From Aselliscus stoliczkanus (taxonomy: Eukaryota; Chordata; Mammalia; Chiroptera; Hipposideridae), in NCBI GenBank assembly GCA_033961575.1, contig CM066728.1, positions 37,076,352 to 37,140,351 on the forward strand: a stretch of DNA of 64,000 bases, read 5' to 3'. A model generated the notes under the pieces. The model was not told the origin of the DNA. It made no database searches and saw only the letters and a program-made list of their open reading frames with translations. Numbering within the stretch: the first letter of the stretch is position 1; each line of letters starts with the position of its first letter. Made by a program: the position numbers and the translations under genes. Shown here one piece after another: positions 12,031-23,493 of this stretch.

Positions 12031-12451
12031 AAGAATATATACATAGTATATATGGTATCTGAGAACTGGATATAAAATAAGATGAAACTAAATTTCTACA
12101 CAATGAAGTGCAGCTCTTTATCTCCCTAGATTATAACTATGATTTTGATACCAAATCCTTAGTCAAAAAGGTACCCCAGTTACCACACCATACTTTGGAG
12201 AAACTAGGATCAGTGGTACAATGTTTTACTACTACATTTATAGAAATGCAATAACAAGTTGGGACAGCCAGTATTTTGTCAACAGATTTCTCAAAAAATA
12301 CTTTGAAAATTGGTGTTTTCTATAGCAATAGTTATAAGGAATATTATTATTAATGTGGTCTGATATATATTGACAACTTCATCAACTGATATAAACTTAT
12401 GACCAAAACTTTAAAAAAATTTTTAAGATCACTTTACAATAACTGTATTAC

Positions 12452-12634
12452 CTGGTACCATAATCCACAACCACCCAATCTTTTGCAGTTCCAGTGATAG
12501 CATCATGATGTTGAAACAGCCCCACGTTCCTTCTGGCTTCTATCAGTGATGTGTAATAGGATGATGAAAGAAATGCACTTATCTTGTATTTCTGAGCTTG
12601 TCTCAGGGCGAAATAGTAAAGAATTTCAGCAGCC
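12452..12634 (-). CDS. MAN2A1: MAN2A1 exon with zinc-ligand His, human residues ~526-587
   Basis: 183 nt: one G completing Arg, 60 codons, then AG of a split Arg. The peptide reads AAEILYYFALRQAQKYK, then FLSSSYYTSLIEARRNVG, then LFQHHDAITGTAKDWVVVDY and GT. The second His of FQHHDAITGT is the fourth zinc ligand of GH38 mannosidases (His471 in Drosophila GMII, about His569 in human). It is present, so the active-site residues visible in this window are intact. The acceptor is CATTTAG|GGCTG and the donor ACCAG|GTAATA. The helical AAEILYYFAL segment belongs to the three-helix bundle following the alpha/beta domain. Confidence 0.97.
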
Positions 12635-15451
12635 CTAAATGGGTAAAATAGTCATTAATTTTTATTTCAAAACAATCATTTTAGTTTACTATCTAAAAGA
12701 TGTGACACTGATTATTTTCCACTGTGGTTTTGAAAAAATCCACCATTTTAGCATAAACAATTTATAAGAAAGATACTGATAATAAACATTTTTAGAAAAC
12801 CAAGGTACCTATCTAATAGATCTAAATTCTCTCTAAACTCTCAGTCATCAAAGAACATCATGTCTATGTTGATACAAAGAGCCCTTATTCTAGATTAAAT
12901 GGTCCTGGGAAGAAGTCAGTACGCCCTGTCAGAAAGATAGGTTTATTTATAGATAACCTAGTGGAAAAATATCTCAACAGAGCAGTAAGAACTGGATAAA
13001 TGTTTGTGTCCTTTCTTCTCTTCAAGAGCAGTTCAGATATATACCACAAACTGCATCACCAGAAAGCCGTTTACTCTCACATATGCACAGTATGGGGAGA
13101 AGCGGTGGGGAAACACAGTCACATGAGAGGGAGACTAACAGTACAGAAGAAGAAAATGATGGCTCCATAGCTCAGTGACAAGAGGTGGTCCAAGTGTTGG
13201 ATAATAACATACAATAACTATAGAGAATTGAACAAGATAAACTGAAACATGATAAAACATATGCTGTCTTTTCTCATTTATTTTAAAGAATAAAACACTT
13301 TAGCTGAAGAATAGCTTTTCAGCAAAAATATGGGGTTTATAATTTTCCACCTTCTATTTTTTTTCATCAGAGGATATGGTTCAAGATAGGGTTCTAAACA
13401 GTTCTTTAAAAAGAGCCATGGCTTGATGGAGTAAAAAATGTAAGAAGGTTCCTTATGCAAAACCTGTTAAGCACGTTGGAGGAAAAATCAAGGTAGCTTG
13501 CAAATGTATGAAGACATCAAGAAAAAGGAAAGAATTGCAGGTTTTTTTAAAAAAAAAAACTAATCCTTTTAAAGTTGTTGAAATGGTGAAGATAGTAACT
13601 ATTCTCCATTTTTAAATTCTGATAGTCACAGCAGGAGAATCACTAAATTTGAATGAAAGAAACTGTGTATATATGTTCATATATATCCACAACAAATATT
13701 CCTGGTTTTGAAAATAATATGTATACATATACATAACTTAAAATGTAAAAAAGTGGGATTTAAGAATATTTCTTCTTTATACTTTTCTATTTTACCCAAA
13801 TTTTTTACAAATGAGGATTAGGATGAATTATCACTATTATCAGACAATAAACTTATATTCAAATAAGGTAATTACATTATAAAATTCACAATTATAGTTC
13901 TGTTGTTTATTTTGAAGCAGCAAAATTTTAAAACTATATTACCACTAGTAACTACTTCACCTTAAATACGTTCAATAAATTAAGATTGAACCAACAATCA
14001 TAACCCTTTGCTACTAAAAAATGTTTGACACTTAAAAATCATTCAGCGGTCAAAGAGAATCTCTACATTATTTTGTACTTGTTCTGTTTTCTTCATAGAT
14101 AGTTCAAAAGAACATAACAGATAACTAATTAAAATTCTGTTGGGTAAAAATGCATAAATCTTTATAATATATGAATACTATTTTATTATAAATGCAATAA
14201 TATGTATCCATCTGGCACCCTTGTGAATATCCAAAAACACAGTCAAAGGTGAGACTTTTGAAATAATGATGACAGTAGCACAAAAATAAAATAAAAATAC
14301 ACACTACTATTCCAGAGTACAACTCTTGAAAAAAAGTCATGTTTTTTATATAAAGGCTTTCTAGAATATACCCTCCACTAGTGCATAGAAGGTAGGTATG
14401 ATATAACTTTCTAGTTTTAATACTGATATTCATCATGAAAATTAATCATCATGAGTTCATGATTTGAACTGAAATGAAAGTTAATTCATCATGCAAATGA
14501 ATTACTCTCCTGGGCTACACGCACATGTATGAGAAGCCTCAGGAGTCCCTGGGGTGATTTATTTTTACCAAAAAACAAGACACAGTTATTTAGAACTGTA
14601 CTCTCCACTATGACAGCCACTAGTCACATGTGGCTATTTACATTTGAAATAATTAAAATTAAATGAAATTAAAAATCCAGTTCCTCAGTTACACTAATCA
14701 CGTTTTGAGTGCTCCATAGTTCTATATGGCTGATGGCTACCAAACTAAACAGTGCAGAAATAGAATATTTCTATCACTACAGAAAGATTTATTGGACAGT
14801 GATAGAAAGTTCTACTGGATAATGCCAGACTAGAGTGTTTTTATGTTTTCTATTGACTTTTATGTCTTCTCCATGTCAGTTTTTTTTTTTCCCCTCACTC
14901 TGCCTCCATCAGTTCTCATCTTTCAAGTTTTGTTCTTCTAAGCAGAAAATCATACCTATAGAAATGTGTTTCAAATAAATAAATAAGAACTGAGATGGAG
15001 CCTATAAAGATCTCCCACCTAAAAAATACATTCATTTTTGGGTATGTATTTTGAGGCTCACATTTTGGATAGAGAGAGGCCATATTTGTTCCTTTTGATC
15101 TATGCTCATCTCTCAATAGTTAAGCCTGCCAGATTACTGATCTGTAGACATACATGATGACATCGTTGAATATTATCATGCTGTGCCGATAATTGAGGTA
15201 ATTAATTTTAAAAATACAGAACACAGAATACACTCCCAGAAAATCTAATTACCTAAACTGTTTTCCCTCCCAGAACAAAAAACCCATGTAATAATTTGAT
15301 TATGCTTTGGAGACATATCTCATTGCATTGAAATCTCACAATTCCATTAAACACAACTTAACACTCCATAAATGTCGTATATTATGCAAATCTACAAAAA
15401 CAGGCTATGGCAGCATAAAAGAAGTGAATAGCTATCTAAAGATACATGTAC
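12635..15451 (-). other. MAN2A1 intron (2,817 bp)
   Basis: AT-rich. One hAT-like remnant at about 14595-14825. The remaining sequence shows short AT repeats but no recognised element or exon. Confidence 0.85.
14595..14825. mobile_element. hAT-Charlie-like nonautonomous DNA transposon remnant
   Basis: The words CACTAGTCACATGTGGCTAT, ATTTACATTTGAAATAATTA and TTTTGAGTGCTCCATAGTTC, and the end TTATTGGACAGTGATAGAAA, fit old mammalian hAT-Charlie nonautonomous repeats of the MER3/MER5 kind from memory. Ends with imperfect complementarity. The exact family is unresolved. Confidence 0.6.
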
Positions 15452-15654
15452 CTTAAATGGGATTCCAACATCCTATCCATTCGTTTGTAAAAGGGTCTGG
15501 ATGTAAAGTACCCACTCCAATAATGATCGTCTCGGTCAGCATAAGTGAAAAAATCTCCACTTACAACTGGGAACATTGATTGGCTATTCGTTTTACTGGT
15601 TGTTTCTTCTTTATCCAGGGCATCAAAATAATCTGATAAAGTCCCAAACTGTAT
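15452..15654 (-). CDS. MAN2A1: MAN2A1 exon, human residues ~459-526
   Basis: 203 nt: 67 codons starting in phase 0, then AG of a split Arg. The peptide begins [15 protein letters not shown], has a variable acidic/Thr-rich stretch, then [35 protein letters not shown] and [31 protein letters not shown] is a conserved GH38 segment that contributes to the substrate pocket. The acceptor is TAATAG|ATACA and the donor TTTAAG|GTACAT. There was no long ATG-started frame here. The exon was found from protein continuity and fits both neighbours exactly. The low-conservation stretch keeps the human length. Confidence 0.97.
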
Positions 15655-16213
15655 CTATTAAAAAAAAGAAAAGAAAGAAAGGAAAGGTTATAGTTCAATT
15701 ATTCAAGTCTACCTTAATTTTGCACCGAAAGGAAAAGTTACTAATAAATATTTAAGATAAGCTTCCAAGTAAAGATGTATATATATTTAAGATTTTATAA
15801 AACTCAAAAGCAGGGGGAAAAATACTGTGACTCTTTTACTTGCATCAAGTCTCAAATTAAACTAGAGAAAACTTAGACAGCTGAGCAGTTAGAAGAAGAG
15901 CTATTTACATCTACGAATTCCTGGATCTGAAAACTCCTTATATACACTTTCAAAATGTGCAAGGATCAGGGCATGGAATAATCCAGAGATTAAATGAAAG
16001 ATGGAGGAAACAGCAAAAATAGAAGACATATTATGAGCAAAATGTTCCTAAGCAAAATATTCCAGAAATCTGGAATAGGAGTTTTGATAGCCATTACGCA
16101 TTTTCAGATATCATACCTCCCTTGGTATTCCCTTCCCCCTAGTTTGAACTCCTGTAAGGGAGAAGGGGAAAACTTAAAGAAAGCAGGTCATTAAAAAAAA
16201 AAAATAAAAAAAA

Positions 16214-16309
16214 TGGGGCTGCCTGAGTGGCACAGTGGTTAAGCGCTGGCCTGGGAAGCCAACGGCCCAGGTTCGGGTCCCACATCTGAGGGCCAGTGAC
16301 ACTGCCCTC

Positions 16310-16340
<31 letters not shown>
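16214..16340 (+). mobile_element. Short-form SINE with A26-like tail
   Basis: The head is GGGGCTGCCTGAGTGGCACA, a hairpin and B-box-like GGTTCGGGTCCCAC follow, and it ends ACTGCCCTCC and a long pure A run. A-rich sequence on both sides hides the target duplication. Confidence 0.88.
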
Positions 16341-16343
<3 letters not shown>

Positions 16344-16964
16344 ACTTCCCCTATCAGCAGGTAACACTGAATGGAGAAGTAAAACACAAGGAGTGACTAG
16401 AATTGCAAGGCTGCTCAAACAAATAAGTCTTTCTGACTAATGATTTACATTTCCAGTACATAACTCATTTTTGTGAGACCAAACTCTTCTATAAATCAAA
16501 AGAAAAAAAGAAACATTATATCAGACCTTGTAAACAGATATTAAAACACAGTGTTTGAGAAATAAACCAAGAATTCAACAGGGAATGTGTTCCTTTTAAT
16601 AGAAAGATGTTAATTTTGTTGTTTCCTACCTTATACACACACTTGTCTCTGCATCCTTCTGTGTTACAGCTAATAGAGTTCTAAGTAAAATGTTTAGAAA
16701 CACAAAGTGGCAAATAATGACGTAAGGTTTAGCTATCCTTTCTCTATTATAAACACAAAATTTCAACTGGAAACACAGCAATGATATTAGTAAGACAAAT
16801 ATAAGTTATTATAACCTAATTGTGATACAATAAATTTTGTAACAGCAAAACAGATGATTATTTTTAAATCCTTATGTTTAAATGAAAGAAAAGAAATTTT
16901 CAACTATATTACCTACTCTCACACCTTGGCTTCACCAAAGACAGTGTGTGGTGGACAAGATAAT

Positions 16965-17075
16965 CTATTTGTGCCTCAGTTTCCTCATCTATAATGGGGA
17001 TAATTATAGTATCTACTAGAAAATGTTCAGAGAATCAAATACGACAAATAATGTGAAGCACTTTAAAAAGTCAAT
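16965..17075 (+). mobile_element. MIR fragment
   Basis: The words GTGCCTCAGTTTCCTCATCT and ATAATGGGGATAATTATAGT match the 3' half of MIR, running into GAAGCACTTTAAAA. Confidence 0.75.
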
Positions 17076-17100
17076 AGCAAATAATAAACACTCAATTAGG

Positions 17101-17328
17101 TAATATTTTAAGTATTATTACTCAACTACATTACTAGGAAGCAGAATATAAACAAGTATTTGTGTGTGTAACTATATAAGAAATGATGATAACAAAATAG
17201 AAGGAAATGCATCATAATATTTTAAGTATTATTACTCAACTACATCACTAGGAAACAGAATATAAACAAGTATTTGTGTGTGTAACTAAATAAGAAATGA
17301 TGATAACAAAATACAAGGAAATGCATCG
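17101..17328. repeat. 114-bp tandem direct duplication
   Basis: Units 17101-17214 and 17215-17328 lie head to tail and have the same length. I count 5 mismatches over 114 positions (about 96% identity) and no indel. The unit starts TAATATTTTAAGTATTATTA and ends near GGAAATGCATC. Not coding. Confidence 0.95.
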
Positions 17329-18134
17329 TTAACTTCACTCCCAATAGGTACAGATGAGCTCAGGGAAGTACACATAATAGTGGCAAAATATTCAATGATC
17401 TAAATATTTTTAAGTCGTATAAGGGATTTCTATTAGATAACAAAAATCCCTTTCAATTTCAAATTTTAGGGAACTATGGCATGTTACATAGTCAATACAA
17501 CGGACTATATACCCTTCTGAAATATTTCAATTAAATTGTTATTAGCCAGAATGAAAATATTTCCTACTTTGCAATTTATCAGAACAAAGATTATGTAAGT
17601 GGCCTACCGGGCTTTCTCACAAATCTAATTCAATTTTTAAGAGTTGAAATATAATCTAGTTTCAAAAGAAATTACTTAAATTTTTCTATAGGGTCTCTTG
17701 GTAGTTCAAATGAAGTAAATATTTGGGACACCTAAAAATATAACCAAATAAAAATATTTAAATGGTTTTTACATTAAAAAGCAACAAAGTAAATCACAAG
17801 CATAACCTTAATCTTAAATTCCTCTATCAGGACATCTCATAGGAAAAATTACATACATTATTAAATAAGTGATGATCGATGGCAAACTGGCTGTGTTGGT
17901 TAAAACAATATTAATTTCCTAGCCATCTAGATTCAATTACTCTTCGTTTTCCTTTCATTAAAAGAAAATAATAAACATAAATGTTCAGCTTAGACAGATT
18001 AACTTTAAATACTCCACCAAGAAATGACATAGCTAAACCATACAGAGAAAAAAGGTTTTGTTTGAAGAGATCTAAGGGCAATCAAGGTAGCCAGGACTTG
18101 AGGGACAGAAATTCTGGAAAGGAATGCATCAAGG

Positions 18135-19725
18135 TTACTAGACACAAGGTTAGAATGCAAAAGTCAATTGTATTTTTATATTTTTATACATGAAGTATAC
18201 CATGATCACGGATTAGGTAACCTAATATTTGTAAAGAAGTTAATTATATTCAAATAGATCCATAGTTTCAAAACAATCCCAATCAAAGTCTCAACAAGTT
18301 TTTGATGGACACATTAAAAACTTTATCCTAAGCCTACAAAGAACTAATAATAATCAACGCAATCTGGAGAAGAACAAAATTAGAAGATTTATACTACCAG
18401 CTATTAAGATGTTATAAAGCTAGAGTAATTAAGACAATATGAGATTAGACAAATAGACAAAATTGAATAGAGAGTCTAGACACAAATCCATAAAAATCTA
18501 GTCAGTCTCACTCATGATTAATGAGACAAAGATGACACTGCACTGCAGTGGGTAAACTATGATCTTTTTCAACAAATGGGGCTGGATGTCCTTATGGGCA
18601 AACATGTATCTTGATCCCTATCTTTACAGGATTCACAAAAATCAATTCCAAATAGACCACAGATCTAAATGTAGAAGGTAAATCAATAAAGTTTCTAGAG
18701 GGTAGTTCCATAAAAACATAATAAGCACTAACCATAAAGGAAAATACTGTTATATTAGATTTAATTAAAATTAAGAATGTCTGTTCATCAAAAGGCAGCA
18801 TTAATTAAACACAAGCTACATAGTGGGAGATAATATTTGCATAACTTTTATCTGAAAGAAGACTCAACCCAAAATATACAAAAGAACTATGAAAGATAAA
18901 AAAAGACAGACAGCCCAATTTAATTTAAATAGACACTTCACAAAAGGGGGTCCCCAAATGGGAATGAACTTATGAAAAGAGTCTCAACCTCATTAACTAC
19001 CAATTAATACAAAATAATACCATCACATCTATCACAAAGAATAAAAATGAAAAACAAGAAAATCCTGACAATACAAAGTCTGAGTAAGAAAGTGTAGTAA
19101 CTTAAGTTATCATACAATGCAACAACTAGTACATTTATTTTGGAATATGGTCTAGCATTATCTACTAAAGTTGAACAGGTGATACTTAATGACCAAAAAA
19201 TTCCATCCCACTTTATACCCACATAAACTCATACACATATATACCCAAACATGCACAAAATGTTCAAAGCAGCTTAACTTATCATGGAAAAACCCCAGAA
19301 ACAACCCAAATATCCATCAATGAATAGCTATATTTATCAAATGGATACTAGAGCTATTACGCAGCATTCAGAATGAATAAATTACTGCTACATGTAACAA
19401 ATGGATGAATCTCACAAACATAACACGGAGCAAAAAAAGCCAAATACAAAATAACACAAGCTTAAGATTCTCTTTTTATAAAATTTAAGAAGAGGCAACA
19501 TTAATCACAGTGTTAAGGAAGGGAAAATATGGTTACTTTTGCAGAAGTGGGTAACGATTTGTGGGGCATCAGAAGGACTTTCCCAGAGTGCTATAAATGT
19601 CCTTCCTCTTGATCTGGATGGTGGCCAGTTACATGGGTATTTGTAAACTTGAAAAAATTCTCTGTACACTTATGGTTTGTGCATGTCTCCTGCATACTTC
19701 AATTTTAAAATTCACTTTAAAAAAA
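18135..19725 (+). mobile_element. Old L1, 3' part of ORF2 and 3' UTR
   Basis: Decayed L1 order is kept: the GTATTTTTATATTTTTATAC region, then CAATCCCAATCAAAGTCTCA, GTTATAAAGCTAGAGTAATT, a CAACAAATGGGGCTGGAT-like block, TAAAATTAAGAATGTCTGTTC, and late words AACCCAAATATCCATCAATG and AATGGATGAATCTCACAAAC. Multiple stops and frameshifts; dead. Limits are approximate. Confidence 0.8.
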
Positions 19726-20097
19726 TTGTTCTAGTGTACAAAGGAGGAAATAAGTAAAATATTAAAATCAGGGTTTAATTCTTCAGAGTCAGCTAGTAGA
19801 TCCTTTTCTGAACCTCAAAACCCCAGGAAGGTATATTTGGAGATAAGATACCAATGTACCTACGCCCTCCTCTAATTAAATGTTCATGTATGAGTTTCAC
19901 CTTTGAGGAGACTACAGAGATGATTTAAACATAGTCCTGATGCTCAGGGTTCGTAATCTGGTAGAAATTCAGTTGTAAGTATCTTGGATAAATTTGACAT
20001 TTTACTTAACTTTATTTATCTATTTGATACTTTTAAGTTTACTTAACAAACTTGAATTCTAGCTACATAAAATGTGGTCCATTATCAGCTTTCTAAT

Positions 20098-20335
20098 TCT
20101 TTTTCTTTTTCAATTAAAATTTATTTGGGTAACAATGGTTAGTAAAATACATAGGTTTCAGGTGTACAATTCTGTAATACATCATCTATACCTCACATTG
20201 TGTGGTCACCACCCAAAGTCAGTTCTCCTTCCATCACCATATATTTGATCCCTCTGATCCCTCTTACCCTCATCTACAACCCCTTCTCTCCCCTTACCCT
20301 TTGGTAACCGCTGACCTATTAAACATCACTTCCTT
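20098..20335 (-). mobile_element. L1 3' UTR fragment, inverted
   Basis: Contains TTCAGGTGTACAATTCTGTA, TCACATTGTGTGGTCACCAC and TCCTTCCATCACCATATATT. The same module appears in direct orientation at about 54060-54230, so it is a shared L1 3' terminus. Confidence 0.75.
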
Positions 20336-21349
20336 TCTGCAGTGTTTTAACAGATTTTTCTGTCTGAAAGTTAGTATGTAAAGACTATAAACGTGTTGGA
20401 CAATAATTTTCTCATGTAAGGTCTAATATGTGACTCTTGCTTGAATCTTGACTCACAGATAGCATCTATTAAAAATGCTTTTATGAGATCAGGAAAATTT
20501 GAATCTATTTGAATATATATTATTCAATATATTCAATATATATTATTGAATTATTGTTAATTTTTTAGATGTGATAATAGTATTATGACTATATATTTTA
20601 ACAGAGTCCTTATTATTTAGAGATACATACTGAAATGGTTACAGATGAAACTATATGACATCTGAAATTTGCTCCAAGATAATCCTGGGGAGGGGGGTGA
20701 GATGACAGTGGGACAGAGCTGAAATAAAAGTGACTGTGAGTTGATAAATGTTGTACTTGGATGTGAAGGGGTGGGGGTGGGGTATATTTGTACTAGTCTC
20801 AAAATTCTAGGGTACATTTTGTGTTACTCTCAAAAGTTTAGGGTACACTTTCAATTTTCCACAACAAAAAAGTAAGAAATACAGGCAAACGATTAATTTT
20901 AGAAGTCTCATCTAAGAAAAATGCTAGTGTATTCTCTGGACACAAGGCGTTTGTTTGCAAAATTCATGACATGTTCACCTGTATCTGCCAGTCACACTAA
21001 ATCACAGGATGTCATCGTCACAGAGAAACAACAAACTGTCAAATGCTGGTAGAAAAACTGGACATCACTGAAAAACAAACATCACAATGTAGTAGGTATA
21101 TGTTTTTAACCACGTAAAAGTGATGGCTCCCTAATCTTCATGGAGTGGTAGGAAATGGAAAACTTTGGAAATGGAACTAGAGTATATGGTAATTTTTCTC
21201 TTGATGAATTACAGTTTTACAAAGAACTACACAGTTTAAGGAATACTGGGATGCAGGACAAAGAAACTCAGGCTACTGTGTTTTAGCCTCATTTAATAGT
21301 GAAGGCTCAACTCCAAATACCATATTATAATTAAATATTTTCTCATTAC

Positions 21350-21527
21350 CTTAACATTATACTGAGGTTGAGAATTCATATAATCAAAAAGTAGCTGGTA
21401 ATTTTTGAACTGATGATCCCATTCCGTGCGTTCCACATAGCGGAAATCATCTCCTAGTGGGGCCAGGAGAACCGTGGTACGGTAAAGCTTGGACTTCTTT
21501 CGGTACTGATCTAGAAGCATCTCAGCC
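21350..21527 (-). CDS. MAN2A1: MAN2A1 exon, human residues ~399-458
   Basis: 178 nt: one G completing Arg, then 59 full codons ending in phase 0. The peptide contains [35 protein letters not shown] and [25 protein letters not shown] is a family hallmark in the catalytic domain. Compared with the human protein as I remember it, the segment after FRY ([10 protein letters not shown]) and the end (PQYNVK) vary most, as expected for surface loops. The acceptor is TTGAAG|GGCTG and the donor GTTAAG|GTAATG. The start comes from the splice site, not from the internal Met. Confidence 0.97.
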
Positions 21528-21719
21528 CTTCAAAAGAGAAAAGGGAAAAATACAAAGAGTATTCAGAAAAGAACAATGGGGCAGCTCATTAAAAAGTGTA
21601 TTATGTTAAAAGAAATTACTGTATATTTTACCTATATTCTACGTTAGTATGACTTATGAAGCAATTTTTTTAAACTACCATGCTAATTTTCATTACCCAT
21701 TTAAAATACTTGTAAGTTG

Positions 21720-21823
21720 TTTTTTTTTTTGAGAGCAGTGTCACTGGGCCTTATATGTGGGACCCGAACCGGGGCCACTGGCTTCCCAAGCCAGAGCTTA
21801 ACCACCGCGCCACTCGGCCGGCC
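21720..21823 (-). mobile_element. Short-form SINE
   Basis: Inverted copy with a T tail, GAGAGCAGTGTCACTGGGCC, and a well kept head CACTCGGCCGGCCC. The flanks CTTGTAAGTT and CTCGTAAATT look like a diverged target duplication. Confidence 0.88.
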
Positions 21824-23255
21824 CTCGTAAATTCTTATCAGAGGGAAAAACTTAGAGTTTTCCAAAGGATTATCCTTAGAGAAAAAAAGTCACCTACCAA
21901 CTTTGGCATGTAATTACTGGGCGCATCATCAATGCCCCCATAAAGGCCAGCCAGAGAGACTGAATCCCAGATAGCCTGTGTTTTAAAATAATTTAATCCA
22001 AGAAGACAGTAAGGATTTCTCACCTATATAAACTTTGAAGTTTGGTTTGACTTAATATCCCTTTCTCTAATTTAATCTAAAATTGCCTAATTAAACATAA
22101 GAAAGTATAATTTCTTAAATGAAACCAGTTATAGAACTGTATTTCTTTTTCTAAAGCAAAAATAACCAACTCACTACCTGTCATCAATAATCTGAGTATT
22201 TGTCATGCTGTCCTTCTCAATACTGATCAACAGATAAAGCTTAGGAGTTGACTAAGCTATTCTGGGTCACCTTCCTGGGCTCTAACCCATGACTCAAAAG
22301 ATCAGCTAAACACAATGCACAGCTATGTTTTTATTTCAATATTCTAGTATTCTGCAGAAAACCCTTTAGGAAATGCTGAATCAGGCATCACTTGAGGAAG
22401 TCTGAGAATGCAAACCAAGAGTAAGGGCTTGTGAAAATGAAATTAAACAAGGGGATGAGCTAGAGTAGTTTTCCATGTTTATAAGGCCAAAACTTTAAAA
22501 ATTAATGATAAATGACATATGCTTTTTACCCAGTATTCCAATTTTCACTTCAAGACTATCCATAAGTACATTCCAATGTACAATATAAAAACTTATCAAG
22601 AAACTCAAAGAACATCAATGACAGAAAGAGGCATTTTATAGAAATTATGGAAAAACTTAGCTAAATTGAGAATTTCATATGACCTTTTTATATTGATAGT
22701 CTCCAAAATTGCTTTTTAAGTATTAAATTATTAGCGAAAATTTAATAACTTGGTAAAATATAACTGCAATATTCTTATATAACATATAATGCTTAGCTTT
22801 CTGAGATTAGCATTAGGGGAAAGTACTTAATTTTTACTAGTAATTTACTAATATTCTATGTTTACCAGAAAAAATTTTAGATTATTACTTACATTAAAAA
22901 TAACATACATACAATGAGAATAATCACATAAGACTAAAAATAACAGAAAAAAAAAATATATATATATATAATTACAAATACATGATATACAATGATTAAG
23001 CATTCAACTAGATCCCTCAGGCAACCAGCATAAAAAAAGGATATGCAATCACTTAAATGCATACCAAGGTTTACTACTATATCTTGCATGTACATGTATA
23101 AAATACATAAGAGGAAAGAAATCACAAACATTAATGATGTACCTTCCATTCAGTATCTAACCTAACTCTCAAGCTCCTGCTCAGAAACTGTCAACACTGG
23201 GAAAACCAACAGACTAACCTATACCACCCGGCAGGCAGTAGATACTCACTACCTA

Positions 23256-23493
23256 CAGAGGGTGCCAAAAACATGTATACACATTTTAAGAAAGGTAAAA
23301 ACTATTAAAATTATAGTACTCAGTATATACTGATGACAAAAGATGAATACAAGTCACGTTTGACTTCTGCAATTACAAGAGGTGCTCAAAGTGGTTACCA
23401 TCAGCGTCCAGACACTTCTGATTATGAAGTGTCTACTGCTTGAGCAGCGCTGACCAAAGTGTTCTCTTGTACACCCTTTTTTGGCACCTCCGA
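23256..23493 (+). mobile_element. Mariner-type MITE (CAGAGGGTGCCAAAAA ends)
   Basis: The left end CAGAGGGTGCCAAAAACATG and right end CCCTTTTTTGGCACCTCCG are inverted, and TA flanks both (23254-23255, 23494-23495). 238 bp. The inside has no long frame. Related by its ends to the 9698 element, but the interiors differ. Confidence 0.82.

Larger units (their letters stand above)
6775..12451 (-). other. MAN2A1 intron (5,677 bp)
   Basis: Holds a deleted mariner (8505-9426), a mariner-type MITE (9698-9894), an inverted short SINE (10382-10494) and a Rhin-1-like SINE (11682-12030). A protein-like but unidentified block lies at about 7404-7850. The rest is AT-rich with nothing recognised. Confidence 0.85.
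15655..21349 (-). other. MAN2A1 intron (5,695 bp)
   Basis: Contains a short SINE (16214-16340), a MIR piece (about 16965-17075), a 114-bp tandem duplication (17101-17328), an old L1 3' part (about 18135-19725) and an inverted L1 3' UTR piece (20098-20335). Nothing else recognised. Confidence 0.85.

Noticed and set aside
21838..22023. Minus-strand frame containing GGIDDAPSNYMPKLVGD as a possible extra exon
   Set aside because: It looks exon-like, but the adjoining MAN2A1 exons join in phase without it, the frame has no match to the protein, and no good acceptor is present.
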